Positions 12,691 to 25,305 of a DNA stretch of 64,000 nucleotides are shown piece by piece. Position 1 is the first letter of the stretch, and each line of letters opens with the position of its first letter. The stretch covers positions 5,219,501 to 5,283,500 of the forward strand of contig JAVTVJ010000032.1 of assembly GCA_034509425.1 (NCBI GenBank), written 5' to 3'. Made by a program: the position numbers and the translations under genes. This DNA is from Eopsaltria australis. Its lineage: Eukaryota > Chordata > Aves > Passeriformes > Petroicidae. A model generated the notes under the pieces. That model had not been told where the DNA came from, ran no database searches, and saw only the letters and a list, made by a program, of their open reading frames with translations.

Positions 12691-15613
12691 GGAGTGTGCC
12701 CTTCCTTTTGTGTGTGTCTCTCTGGCTTTGATGAATGCTGGGGCAGGGAAACATGAGCTCTTACCTTTTGTCGTGCTTGGGTGAATACCAGTAAATTTGC
12801 CTATTGATGCAGATACAGTTTTTCTTCAAAGTCAATTGAGAGGAAAGTGTAGTCCAAATGAGGTCAGCGGCTACCCCCTGTGTGTGATAAAATAAAATGC
12901 ACGCAGAAAGGAATAGGCCAAAGGGCCCGATTGATGTAAACAAGTAACAAGCCCAAGCTAGAATTCTGCTCATAAACTGGGACTTTTCAGGCTTGTCTTA
13001 ATGAGCACAGCTTCACACTCAAAACAAGAGCTCTTACACATTTCATTCTTCATCTTCCTTAACCTGCTGAACTGAGTTGTGCTCTGCTGATGTGTCTCCA
13101 GCATGTATCTCAGTCTTAAATTATCCTATTACACTTTCTGCAAAAGCACCATGATTTACTATTTTTCTCCAAAATTTGGTAAATTGGTAATCATGGAGTA
13201 GGGTCTGAAGCTATTACTTGACCTCTGAAATGAAAGGATTTTTTAAAAAATGGTTAATCCTGAGGTTTTAATTGTCTTATTTATCAAACACGTAGGCTTT
13301 GTGTTTAAGCTTGATGACACAGGCATATACTCACCTTACCTGCTTTCACACACTTGGTGCAAGTACCTGCATTGGTGATGCAATTGCTTATACTTCCCAT
13401 CTCGTCAACAGAGGACAGTTGGCCCCTTCAGGATTAGGTAACTGAGATGCTAAATACACTTTGGAGGTAGCTTTAGTGCTAAATTAGTCACCTTAGCTTA
13501 ATGATTAAGCTTTAGTGAGCTAAATCGGTACTTAGCTCTTTGTTTCATGTGAAAAGAAAGATCACTGCAAATGATTTTAACTCCAAAAGGAGTCTTTAAA
13601 AGAATTACTGAAGTTGCAGGAAAACTGTCAAGGGATTGGCTACACACCGCATGGTTTGCTAACACGTTTACTAAAATCTTCTCAGTCTCTGATAATACTT
13701 TGAGTTTATTCAGAATTGAGAAATGCTATAATTTTCTCTTTAAAAACAAATCAATTTTATAACCCAGGAGCAGGAGCCTGCAACAGGTGATAATGTACAT
13801 GACAGCAGCCAGAGGTTTATACAATCTTGTAGGCTGTATTTACAAATAAAGTTTAAACCAACCAGAGAGCTTCAGTTTTAGGATTATGGAGGGATTCAAC
13901 AGGTAAATAAAATGCATTTGGTTAGTGGCTTCAGGAAGCCTGATGACAATGGAATTTCTTATTTAGGAGGGTGATTTGGGAAGAACTGCATGTATAAATC
14001 AGTAGTCCTGAGTAGGTGCTGAGTAGTCCTGAGTACCCAGTGGCCTCATTAGTGCAAGGGTATTTTGTTTTGCAGAAGACCACAGAAGGTATATTTTCAT
14101 GAAGAATTTGAAGGAAGATGGGGATTTAAAGGCCTTGATTGCACTTTGCTTTCTTGAATAGCGGTCAGCCAGGGAGAAGGTGCTCCAAAAAAATGGCAGG
14201 ATGAGTCCTTAGATAGAATGAAAATGTGGCTTACGCTGGGGTCAGGTAGTAGGTTTAGTAGATGAAAATGAATGAGATGGATGGGCACGAGGCAGTGCCT
14301 GAGAGTCATGTTATGACTTGGACACTGGCAGGGTCAGTCAGAAAAGCTCTTGTACAAGCCCTCCTTGTCTGTATTCTGGTGCGATGATGATGGACAGGAC
14401 TGATCCTGCCAAAGGTGGATGTATGGGATAGGAAAGTGTAAGTGGATGGCCTTTCCAGAGGGCATTTTGTGTCCATCCCCACATGGATGTAAGAGGTAAT
14501 AGAGATAGATTGACATGTCTCTGTGCTTCAGGTAGTGGCTTAGTTAATACCAAATGTACATATGTAGTTGGAAGTACTGTGCTCAAAATATGGAGTAAAA
14601 TTAGTGAATTTCGAAATATTTTAAGGGAAACCCTACTGAGCATTTTTTTTAGAAATTGGGAGTAAGGGTAAAAAGTGGGAATTTGAAGAGAAAGGAAAAG
14701 GTGAAAGCATCACATAGTCACTTGAATTAGAGATTTTATCTATTGTCCTTCAAATCAGATAGAGGGAAGAGAAACAGGTATCTGTATGTAATAGAGGAAA
14801 TTTCTAAAATTGTACAGTTGCCTATGGTTTCTAAAGAAAATAGAAGAAAACAATTGCAGTGACAGCTGTAATGATGTATCTGCAGAAAGGTGTGTAACAG
14901 TCTTCTGATTCAAGAGCTAACCCGATTTGCCCAGCATGGGTTTGAAATAAAAAGGAATCCTTCAGGTTTGTATAATCCTAGATAACTGAAGATAGTTGCT
15001 GTTCAGTGCTTTATCTTCTCTCTCCTACTAGGACAATAGAGATTGACCTTAAACCTTCAGTATTTTTGCTTGGGAGCACCAAATTGCTACTGCATGTGTA
15101 GACCTGCTGAGAAACAGTAATAGAAACCTTGAGGAACCTTTCACTTCTCAGAGATTGAGGTTTCATTTTTAATACCCAGCTCAAACATTCCTTTTGTCCA
15201 TATTCCTGCACTTTTTTTTACTATTCCTACGTTTTTAGCAGGCATGAGATCTTTACTTTTTAACTGAAAATTTTATTATTAGAACACCCAAACTGATTTT
15301 TTGTATTGGGTCATTAAAGTGTTATAACTTCAGAAAATTACCTTTTTTGGCTTTTTTTGCTGTGTATGGGGGGAAACCCAGGTGTTGTCACTTCAGGTAG
15401 TTAACTCAGTAACTGATTTCAGGCCGTTTCTACAGCATTTTTACATTTTTCCCATATTGATAGTCAGCCTGAGAAGCCCACAAATGTGTGGTTTAAATTA
15501 CTGGTTTGTTTTGGTTTTTTGGGGATTTTTTCAGAAATTGATGAAGTAAGCATACTGCTTTTGCTGTTCTTGTGTGGATTTTTTTTCTTGGGTTTGGTTT
15601 GTTGATTTGAGGG
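12691..15613. other. Non-coding DNA with minor tandem words
   Basis: No gene recognised. Small structures: a 17-base palindrome AGCTTAATGATTAAGCT near 13496-13512, and a 14-base word AGTAGTCCTGAGTA occurring twice 21 bases apart (14001-14014 and 14022-14035). Open frames up to 101 codons (14338-14643, minus) lack any recognised motif. Confidence 0.5.
14001..14035 (+). repeat. Short tandem word, two copies, period 21
   Basis: AGTAGTCCTGAGTA is present at 14001-14014 and again at 14022-14035, separated by GGTGCTG. A local slippage-type duplication with no sign of function. Confidence 0.8.
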
Positions 15614-15780
15614 TCCCTTCCCTTCCCTTCCCTTCCCTTCCCTTCCCTTCCCTTCCCTTCCCTTCCCTTCCCTTCCCTTCCCTTCCCTTCCCTTCCCTTC
15701 CCTTCCCTTCCCTTCTTCCCTTCCCTTCCCTTCCCTTCCCTTCCCTTCCCTTCCCTTCCCTTCCCTTCCCTTCCCTTCCC
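15614..15780 (+). repeat. (TTCCC)n / (GGGAA)n pentanucleotide microsatellite
   Basis: About 167 bases, or 33 units, of TTCCC on the plus strand with one interruption near 15711-15720 where a CC is missing. The minus strand is a regular run of GGG triplets spaced by AA, the pattern that can fold into stacked G-quadruplexes. The polypurine mirror-symmetric character also permits triplex (H-DNA). Because TTCCC/GGGAA contains no stop codon in any frame, artificial open frames cross it on both strands (15493-15894 minus, 15574-15885 plus); these are not genes. The near-perfect units suggest a young, length-variable array. Confidence 0.97.
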
Positions 15781-15850
15781 CTCCAGTTTCAAGACAAGGA
15801 TGTGGTGTGGGACAGTGTCAGATGCTTTGCACAAGACCAGACAAAGAGCT
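15781..15850 (-). mobile_element. CR1 LINE ORF2 relic (reverse transcriptase fragment)
   Basis: Read on the minus strand, the sequence next to the microsatellite translates to a stretch containing KASDTVPHHILVLKLE. This matches the conserved reverse-transcriptase block of CR1-type non-LTR retrotransposons, family pattern K-A-F-D-T-V-x-H-x-x-L-x-x-K-L-E, with serine in place of the phenylalanine. Homology stops abruptly at the leucine-glutamate, where the GGGAA array begins, so the array grew in or beside the CR1 copy. The natural CR1 sequence at that point is itself purine-rich (a GGAGAG-type stretch) and could have seeded the expansion. The upstream limit of the CR1 piece is unclear. It is too short to be functional. 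Confidence 0.75.
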
Positions 15851-16914
15851 CCTTCTGCTGGTGGGGGAAAACCCACATACAATAAACCCAGCAAAGAATT
15901 GTTGTGTGTTAGGTACAGACTGGTTTCTTAGGTGTTTCCGGTTAGGAAACATAATATATTTAACTTTTCTAGTGTGCACTAATGTTGTTGTCCTGTGATT
16001 CACTGATGCTGTCCCTCTGTCACACACTAGTAATATAATTTAACATTTTTTGATACCTGCTGGTCTTTGCTGGATGTCAGGTAGCAACATGTAGTCTTAT
16101 ATGGGTTAAAGACATAAATATTATACTTTTATTGTCAATAAAATACCTTTTCTGTAAATAATGAAATAATGCAGTGAAAGCAAACTTGCTCAAAGTATTG
16201 TGTTTCTCATCCGCTGAAGTGGAGTAGGGAATCCACTTCCTGAAAAGGAAGGACTCAGCATAGTGTAGCTGAACAGCACAAGGCATTCTGCCCAATGTAG
16301 CTTTTTATATTCACTTGGAGTTGTCAGTTCTGTGGAGGACTGTTTGTCCTGTTCTGCATTGTTCTGTTACAAGGCAGAGCTGAAGGATTTTGATGAACTA
16401 TGATCATTCAAAAATACCACTTTGGAAGTATCAGACATACTTGCTTAGTCACTTTTAGATTGATCCGCTCCAAAAATCAGTTAGCAAATCCTGCCCACTT
16501 GTATATAAGATGTTCTTTGAGATAATTTTTGTACAGGTTGAACTTGTAGTACTCCTACATAACTTAAAAATACTTAGTTCCTGCAAAAGTACTTTGAAAC
16601 CAAATATAGTGAGTAGGCCTGATTTTCTTCTTAAAACTTCCAAGACACACGCATTTAATTTTTCAGTACTAATGCACAGTGTGTTAAGAATTCCTGATGT
16701 TTCTAGATATGAAAATATTTTCTTTTATACAGAACTGCTGAATGAAACTTTTAATGGCAAAATATTCGCTCAGAGCAGGAAGAGCTCACTGTGCTTTCCT
16801 CTGGTGGCTCCTTCCAGCTGCTCATGAATGTTTGCAGCTGTAGCCATGTTGTGCTGCATATTTGGCAATGGCCTGGTCTAGATGCTCAAAATAGGCATCT
16901 CCCTTTAACAGGTA
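15851..16914. other. Non-coding DNA, nothing recognised
   Basis: AT-rich mixed sequence. Open frames up to 105 codons (16510-16827, plus) without recognisable motifs. Confidence 0.5.
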
Positions 16915-17045
16915 CATTTGACCTTGATTTTCCTGTGCTTTGTTTTCTCATCTGTAAGTTTGGATAATACCAGCTGTTCATCTTTCAGGGATATTGTGAG
17001 GATAAATTATTAGTGAACCACTTAAGTACTTAAGGGATGAATAAT
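16915..17045 (+). mobile_element. MIR-like CORE-SINE relic
   Basis: About 130 bases resembling the central and 3' part of the MIR family of tRNA-derived CORE-SINEs, in sense orientation. Ordered matches to the MIR consensus as I remember it are a TTTGACCTTG-like start (16917-16926), a TTTTCTCATCTGTAAG block (16943-16958) followed by TGGATAATACC, and ATTGTGAGGATAAA (16993-17006), leading into a variant of the final segment near 17010-17035. The 5' tRNA-like promoter half is not recognisable. MIR elements are ancient and much better known from mammals; in birds such copies are few and very old. Divergence here is considerable, so the exact family (MIR or another amniote CORE-SINE) is uncertain, but the order of several matching words makes coincidence unlikely. 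Confidence 0.72.
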
Positions 17046-20043
17046 GCTGTACCGTCTGCAAGGAAATTAAACATTCTGTCTTTCTAGCAGGATCTGTATA
17101 TTGTTTGCTAATCGAGGTACAGGGTCATGCACAAAATGCTGACTAGAATGCCGTGCATCCAAATGAGGCACAGCCCCTATCTTAGAAAAAAAAAAATAGT
17201 ATGAATCAAGACTTCTGTGCTGAGAGTGTAAGTGAAAATAAGCACATGAGAAAGAACAACAGTAGCACAGTCCACCATAATTCTGATATATGCAACTTTT
17301 TGGCTGCCGAGTTACAGTTTAATGCTGTTGTTACGAGGTGCTGTATTTTGTGATATTGTCTGTTGTATTACATAGATACACACACATACTCATCCTCTCA
17401 GAGCCAGCTTTGTTAATGCTGCAGGTTGTGACCAGAACATACAATGCAGCCATATCTGAGATTCTGGTAAAGTTTTAGAAAAAAAGAAAAATTAGAATAT
17501 TGACTTAGGGACTTAAGGTGTATTTTTTGGGTTTTTTTTAGCACATGCCTTTTAACATGGCATAAAAAATTTCTAGAAGGTTCACCACTCAATTAAACTT
17601 TTCTATTAAATGCTAGGTGCAGAAGCCATATATTTAACAAGTTTTCCACTCTGGTGCTTTACTGTATAAATAATATGTCTTCTGGAAATTTCTAATGCAC
17701 GTCAGATATTCATGATGAAAAAGCACATTTGTACTGCCAGTTCAGAGATAATTACTTGCCATTAGGTTCATAAGAACATAAATTTTATTCATTTCTATCA
17801 TCTAACTTGTCAACTCTTACATTTTGTCTACACTCTGCCCCTCTCTGACAAGCAGCAAATAATTTAGTCTTCCACCAAAATGATAATGACTGGCAAATAA
17901 AAATTTCATTGAAAGAGACAGCACATCAGTTGCACCAAAAGAAGTTTTTTATTTTTAATTTTTTTCAATGGTAATTCAAATGCTGTCACTGAAGTGAATT
18001 TATTAACGTGACTTCTATTAAGCTGCTCCTATTTAGATGCTTCCTTGTTATTTAAGAGGTAAGCTATTCATGCTGGTTATTTCGTCTGAAGTGCATTTTA
18101 ACACACAGTCTTGTAGTCACTTTGGTAATAAGTTTTTTGAAAAAATAATAGACTTTACCACCATAACAAAGTTTCTTCTCTCAGTTATTTGATTATTGTA
18201 TGGGAAGGACTTTTCTGTTATTTGATAGCTGCCCAGCTCTGGCCATCCAAAGAAATTGACCATTTGTTCCTAGAGTAATTGAAGGAACTTTTTTCTTCCC
18301 AAGTGTTGTGTTCTTTACATGGAGCTCTTTCTTATCCTGGTGATTGGCTGCATAAAGGCCTTAGAGAATCATAACTAAGCTGGGAGAAAATATGCATTGA
18401 CAAATTTTGCATTTCTAACAGTGATTTGGGTTAGTTATAGTATTAGAAAATATACTTCAAATATTGAAAATAGTAATCAGAACAATGATTAATATATGTA
18501 ATCTGAAATCAGAAAAGGCAAAGCAATTCTTCACCATGTCTGTCATGTTTGTGTATTAATCTGCCAGTGGAGACAACCAGATGCAGTTCAAGAGGAAAAA
18601 GAGCTAGGACTAGAGAAGCAATTTTCCAGTGAATTGATCTCTGGCAAAGGTTGCTTAACAGGGGAGCCTTGCCTTTCCATCAAAGAAAAAGAAAGGGTAA
18701 AAAACCAAAATAACATCACCTCTTCTTCCACTGGGTGGTATTCTTCATAGAAGAATATGATCCACTTAGTCCCACAATGCCTTCCAGTGTACAAGAACTG
18801 ACAAGATTTAGAAAACAATGTCTTCTCAGTGTTATGTTGGATATTGGTATTGTAGACTTGCTCTTATAATAGCAGGGAGATACACACATGCTCACATTGA
18901 GATGAAATGGTTTGTGAAATGATCATGCTATTCATGCTATGCATTGAGTACTTGAGAATATCTTAGTAAACATACAGTTGGAGGCTATTAGTGTATATTA
19001 TTGACTTCAGTTAAAGTTTACTCTGTAACTAGTAAATGGGAAAGTGTGGAGTCGCATGCATAATGCAAAATTAATGTAAATGCTTGGTGGAGCAAAATTA
19101 TACAGATTCCCGACAGTATTTTACTTTGCAGGGCAGTGTAGCTGCAAAGGTTTTGTTAATACAGTGTTAACACAGAAAAAAACTCACAGAGAGAGGCAAA
19201 ATAAATATCCTGTGTCCTGAGGTTAGATAATTCTGTACTCTGATGACTCTTTCACATTTCAACACATTGCTTGTGTAGATATTCTTGGTAGTATTTTTGA
19301 TATTTTTTTGTAGGTGACAAGTTAACATAGAAAGTACAGTACAAGCCTGAACAAATGTCTTTCCTTTTGTTTGGTTTGTTTGTTTGTTTGTTTGTTTGTG
19401 AATTGTTTTGGAAATCTTAATGTTTCAGAGAAATCCAGATCAATGAACACAGGACTGTGAGAAACGCAAATCTCTTTTAGGTGGTTTGTGCAGAATGCAC
19501 ACAAATTTAGCCAAAATATAATATAATGCATTTGCTTACAATTTTGTTGCTAAAAGTCAGCTTTCATAGTAGGATCATTCATTTGGTCATTTTCAAATTC
19601 CTTTTTCTGGGTGTCAAACTGAAAATCTTGCTTTAAAGAAAACTTGGAAGAAGGATTTCAAAAGAATGGAAACACTCACTTAAAAAAAAAAAAGGAAGAA
19701 AAGGATAAAGTATGGACTTGCAGCTCAGTTTCTGTACTTCTGTTTTACCAGAGCCCTAGTTTCTCTTAGTGCCTGAGCAGCTGGCAAGCCCTGGTACTAG
19801 CTGTGGCTCCAGAGCAGTTAGGATCACCACTGGAAAGCCATCCTCCTGTGGAAACATCCACACCTGGTGGGTACAGCATGTAAATAGAGAGGAGGCAGAA
19901 AAGGTCTGAGAAATAACAAAGAAAAGATACCATAAAGTACATCAAGCCATCCAAACCCACCCAACTTAGTATTCAGACATGGCTCTCCTTAACCCACGAG
20001 TCTTGGCTTTGAGGGGCCATGTCCAGGGTTTCAGCAATGGTTT
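17046..20043. other. Non-coding DNA, simple tracts only
   Basis: AT-rich sequence with an A-homopolymer at about 17186-17196, a (GTTT)n tract near 19366-19400, and an A-rich run near 19682-19712. No gene, RNA gene or further interspersed repeat recognised. Confidence 0.5.
19366..19400 (+). repeat. (GTTT)n microsatellite
   Basis: Seven or so GTTT units in line, preceded by imperfect TTTGGTTTG. Its complement, read as CAAA repeats, accounts for the odd low-complexity KQTNKQTNKQT stretch in the minus-strand frame 19322-19531, which is not a gene. Confidence 0.9.
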
Positions 20044-20157
20044 CATAGAATGGTTTGGGTTAGAAGGAACCTTGTAGGTCACCTAATTCCCAGCAGCCTG
20101 CCACAGACAGGGACACCTTCCATTAGACCAGATTGCTCAAAGCCCCATCCAACCTGT
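20044..20157 (-). mobile_element. CR1 LINE, 3' end fragment (antisense)
   Basis: About 115 bases of CR1 3' end on the minus strand. On the plus strand it opens with CATAGAATGGTTTGGGTTAG, the complement of the CR1 terminal region. Then follow GAAGGAACCTTGTAGGTCAC, GGGACACCTTCCATTAGACC and TTGCTCAAAGCCCCATCCAA in the expected order. Only one terminal tail unit (CATAGAAT) remains. Both CR1 3' ends in this window (here and near 2.1 kb) carry the GGACACCTTCC/GGAAGGTGTCC block, so they may belong to related subfamilies. Non-coding and inactive. Confidence 0.93.
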
Positions 20158-23100
20158 CACTTTTCCTTCTCTACACCAAGCGGGTGTCACGCCATTTGAA
20201 CCATCTGCCACGCGAGTCTCAGAGAAAGCAAGAGGAGCACAGGGAGAACGTGTACCAGAGGACATTAGCAGTAAATTATTTAAATAAGAAACACCAGACT
20301 AAGTGCTGAAATGCTGCATAATCTTGGCAGCCTGGCTTTTCAGCAGGCAGGCTGTAAAACAAAGTTCTTGCCAAAACATCAGGATGTTGGGTCATCAGAC
20401 TATGTTCATGTACCACAACTCCTGAAAAACAAAATGATGAAATAGAAGAGTGATTCAAATGTATTTTGTGAGATGCTTATCTACAGTATGCTTTACTCTG
20501 AGAGAGTCTCAAGACATATTTCGAAATAGAGGTTTGAGATTTTTTTAAATGTGCTGATTAAAAGTTTACCACCAAAGATTTTTTTCAGCTTGTCCATGAC
20601 TAATTACCTCACTTTTGAGAACTTCTCAAGCTGTATCTCTGGGTCTCTTCATTGTGGGTTCTTTTTTTTAATTTTAGTTTTTACTTTTCATAAATAGAAT
20701 TACTAGGGAGGTGCTAAAGTGTGGGGTGAGTATGTTTGCTGGGAAAATGCAGGAGTTGATTTCCCATATGGCCTTCTTAGCTGGCAACTGCAAATTTAAG
20801 TATATTACTCTGTGGGTTTTTAAATTATTTTTATTTTATTTCATTATTTTTAAGACTCTATAACTGCTTCTGCTCACCACTTTGCAAAACTTGCAGTTTA
20901 TTGTACTGCCACTGCTTGCCTGGAAAGGAGCAAAGAAAGGACATAAGGAGCAGGTCCATGGTATTTGAAGAAGAGTGTGGGGATTAAGGGAGGTTTCTGA
21001 AAACCTATGGTGTTACACCCCTGCATCATCTTTTTCTTGGTGTATAATAAGAAGGACCATCCCAATAAGTTTTAGGTCTGAGAAAAAAAAAATTAATCTG
21101 AGGGAAAAAATTAGGGACTGTAAGGGATCTGATTTATAGGAGTGATAGCACACAAGGCATCTGCCTTCCCACCCAATAATCCAGCTGTGATTGATACAAA
21201 CCTGCTTGTTGTCATGAGATGATGTGTCTGTCACCCTCAAGCACAAATTACCTCTGCTTCGTCAGTAATGAATATACATTTCTTGTTTTGCTGTAGCCAC
21301 ACAACTTTGATCATAATGAAAACTAGAAGCAATTATACATCAGGGTATGCATGTGTGTGTAAATAAGGGCTGAGATTCTCCATTTGCCCATAGAAAAGGG
21401 CATTGAAGAAATTTCCCCATGTGGTAAGTTTTGTGACAAAATGTAGGAGAGTTTCCTGTGATGTTTCCACAAGGTGTGTGCGTTTAGATCTAAGCAGCAA
21501 TTGTCATTCTTGTTTCCTTGCACCTGGTTCCTGCTTTCCCACTCCTAAAAGTGAAGAAAAAGAATCTGAGTGCAAATTCCCTCTGAGCCCTGCAGATAGA
21601 CTGTTACACGATGGGACTGCTTGCTTGGTTGGTTTTGTGTATTTGCTTTGCTTTGTTGGGAGTCTCATGTGTAGAAAGCTATTTGTGCTTTAAGGAACAG
21701 AAAATGACAAGTGCTGGTGAAGCTGATGGGCTCTCAGAGCCCTGAAATGGAGGAAAGTGAAACATTTGTACCAAGAACTGACATGCTGACCTCAGTGTGT
21801 CATTTAAGTGGTTTAAGTACTCCTTAGCTTGTATCACTGACAAAATATTAAGGTGTTCAATACAAATTTCTGGGAATGATGCTGCAGAGATTAAAAGAAT
21901 AGGACAGTATTTGTCATTAGTGTGCCCAAAGCAGACTTGTTGAAATGATCTGGCAACAGAGGTTTCCCGAATCATTAGTTACAAATAAATGGTATTTGAT
22001 CACGTTGAAATTTTGCATAAACTTATGAAAACAGATTAACTACTTTACAATCATCAAAATGTATAACTTAATTTGTCCTTCTAATGAGAAAAATATATGC
22101 CTATTTGGACCAACGTGAAAAATAATCATACTCGTTTTCTTATGTAATTGAAAAAATTTAACAGATTACTTCTGTGACTTTCCTATTTTTTCATTCTTTT
22201 ATAGCACTTAATCTACATAGTACACAGTTAATAAAAGGACAGTTGTATTATGAATTGTCTGTTTCTTAAAAAACAGAAATTCAGTTTCTTTCCTTTAAAA
22301 TTCTTTTTATTTTTCTACTCATTGCATATTCCTGACTAGTGTGTGTTATTGTAGTAGGCCAGGAGGTTACACTCTCCTTTTGAGAATGCCTACATTTGTG
22401 TTTAATCTGTGTGCTGAGGAGCTAGAAGCAGTTACAGAACCCAATCTGTGGTGACACTGGTATGACAGTGACTTCCTCTAAAGTGCATGTGTCTTTTAAA
22501 ATGAAGACTTTCTTCCTTGGAAGAGCCTTGTTGGATGTGAAGAAGGTCTGCAAAGCATTATTATTCTCCCAGATAGTCTGGGCCCCTTGACTGAAGCAGC
22601 ATGAGCATGAGTTAATACTCACCTTTTGTTTCCAAGCTATGTCCTCTTAAAAGTTAGTTGTGTTTTTAATAGACAACACTATGAAACTCTGAGTGGGACT
22701 GAAGGAAAAGGACACCTCCTCCAATGGCTGTTTCTGTAACCATGGTATCTGAAGCCAAAAAGTATAGGAAGGAATGATTATCAGTGGAGATATGACTTTG
22801 GGCTGTTTTCTTTTTAGTAGATGGGATGTGATTGGACAATTCAGGGTGTAAAAATGAGATGTCTCAAGATTTACTTCTCTTTGGCCAGTACAGGCTCATG
22901 TTAAATCAGACTGATGACCAGCCTTCTATGTTGGACCAGTTCTTTGAGCGCTGCCATGAATTATTGTGCTTTTCAGGGAAACACTTTAAAAATAATATTT
23001 AAAAACTTTGAAAGAAATCATCTTACGGTTTCCTAACAGATTGCAAATAGGCTTTTGTGCAGATTTTAGTGGCACTATGTCATGTGAAAAGGGAAAGATT

Positions 23101-23282
23101 TCCTTGACCCTTAGTGTTTGATGTGTCTGTCAGTGCCCCAGGAAAGCTGAAACTGCTGTTCTACCCCCAGCCATCTTTCCACATGCTAGACTGAGCTAAA
23201 TTGGCTCTAGCTATTTTATTTCCAGCACAATTATAAACATCCATGTAAGTTTTATATGAGAGCTTTAGATTGGAAGACTGTA

Positions 23283-23337
23283 TTTAAGAGAAAAAAAACA
23301 AACCAAACCAAACCCAACCCAACCTAACCCCCCCCAA
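23283..23337 (+). repeat. A/C-rich low-complexity tract
   Basis: The composition changes stepwise from an A run through AAACC-like and then CCCAACC-like units to a run of eight C residues. It resembles successive slippage of neighbouring short units. The CCCAACC words are not telomeric repeat (which would be CCCTAA); a single CCTAACCC word is present. Confidence 0.8.
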
Positions 23338-24507
23338 AATAATGCTGAATGCTGAGCAGGACATAAAGGGACATGCATTTGGGTTTTACATTAGAAGAGC
23401 ATTATTAACCTGGGATGTCAGTTTGTCTTGATGATGTGAATCTTTTGTATCTAAAGGTATATTAAAATTAATTTTTAAGTAATTTTTCCTAGAGTGCTCT
23501 TGGAATATGTCATAAATAATTATGGCAATATCCATCCAGTATGGCAGGAAGGAACCCGGTCTACACTAACCTCGTTTCACCTTTTTTTCATCATTGTAAC
23601 TTACAACTGTAGAAGATTTCCAGCAGGTATTTGTTTTACTGAAGTTCTCCTGAGTGTTTTCCTAACAGAAGAAAGTTGATGTAAAAGATCTTTTGAATTT
23701 TTTTACTTCTTTTATTTTTTGCTGACCTAAAAAGAAGAAAAAAAAAGAAGTTCTATTTTCTGGCTTTCCCCTGCAGTTTCCTCATTTCCCATCTACTTTC
23801 CTGCATGAAGGCATAAGTTTACTTTTTTGTCCATGGGCAAAGTCTTTACTTCCTAATGGGTCTCCAAGCTGGAATTAGTGGTTCAGTAGGCTTAATGTAG
23901 GCATTGAATAAGCCTTTTCTGAATATGGAAAAAATTAAGCATTTTTTCTGCAATGAGCATTGCATTCGCCTTCCTGCACAAGCAGTGCTTCAGCTCTGTA
24001 ACTTCATTATGGAGTTATCATAGCATCAGGACATTTACTGAATGAGCATACAGGATATTTTACCTGCACTGAGAACTTCATGTAGGACATACCATTGATT
24101 TCTGCTAGGGAAACTCAGGATACCACCAACTCTTTGTGGTTTCCGAAGTGATTCCTGAACTGAGCCTGCGAAGAGGCAGGAGTATTGACACCCTCCTCCC
24201 ATGTCATCTTTAATCTCTCTTGGCAAAAAGAAAATAAAGAAAATGCCCCCCACCTATGAGTATGCAGAAATCAGCTGTTAAATTATTATTTTCTGGTTTC
24301 TCATGCGAGATTTACACAAACCTGTTTTTAATCAAATACAGAAAATTGATTTTGTATGTGATGATAGTATACAACTGGAGTTTTTTAGAACATTCCCCTT
24401 TTCCCCTTGCTTCTTCCTCCTGGTTCATTTTTCTGTGGGCCTTCATTTCATATCTGAATCTTTTTCCCATGCATTTTTGAGCTTTGATTTTCAGGGAGAG
24501 ATGATAC

Positions 24508-24568
24508 ATTTTATTTTATATTATATTATATTATAATATTATGTATCATGTATTATATATTATATTTC
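24508..24568. repeat. AT-rich (TATTA)n-like tract
   Basis: An almost pure A/T tract built of imperfect TATTA units. Likely easily melted; no associated gene or origin evidence. Confidence 0.85.
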
Positions 24569-25281
24569 ACCTGACAGATGAAAAAAAATATGGATGGATA
24601 TATGAAAATCATCCCTTTCCAAGCTTTTCTCAAATTATCAGTTACTTCTCACATGTATGGCTTTCATGCTGCATCAGCAGACAGCAGTCTTATGTCAGAC
24701 TGCTTTATCCCCTGCAAACATTTTGGGACCCTTTGCTACTCTGGGATTTTCTGAAACCCATTGTGAAATTCTCACTTACAGTTTTTCAGTAATTTCTTTG
24801 GAACTGGAATAATGAGGAAGAGATATATTTGTAGTTATCTCAGTATTTGCAACTATTTAATTTGGAAACCAGGCAATAGATACCTTTGGTTAAGAATCTG
24901 CATTATATGTGACTTCATTTATTTTATAGGGCTTTAATAAAGGCAAAATATAATGATGGGTTTGTTTTAAAAAATTAATTACAGGATTGTAGCAGGAAAG
25001 GGTGCTGCTTGAGACTTGTGGGTGCAAAAGTTTTGAAATTGTATTGTAACAGAATAGTGGCAGTTTTATATTCATTGTGTCTGGTGGCAAATAACTACCC
25101 AGGGGGAAGTTAGCCCTGTGACTCTTCATCCTGTTTTAATTGAGACTGCCATCCTGTAATACAGCTGCTTTAGACATATTTTAAAAAATGACCTGAAAAG
25201 GAAAGGAGCTCTGTGAATCAGAGTGTACAGTGATGACTTTATTTATAGCCTGGTTCATTTATGATTGTAAGTAAACCTGAC

Positions 25282-25305
25282 TTTCACACACAGCAAAGTG
25301 TGAAA
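25282..25305. repeat. Inverted repeat, 8-bp arms
   Basis: TTTCACAC (25282-25289) and its exact reverse complement GTGTGAAA (25298-25305) flank an 8-base loop. Short enough to be chance in 64 kb. Confidence 0.7.

Noticed and set aside
15493..15894. 133-codon minus frame and 103-codon plus frame across the TTCCC array
   Set aside because: Both exist only because the pentanucleotide lacks stop codons; the minus-strand end is CR1 debris.
17151..17180. CATCCAAATGAGGC word resembling the 3' part of 7SK RNA as I remember it
   Set aside because: Only one 14-base word matches convincingly; the expected flanking 7SK sequence and hairpin are absent.
23320..23337. Interstitial telomeric repeat
   Set aside because: The units are CCCAA-like with a single CCTAACCC, not repeated CCCTAA.
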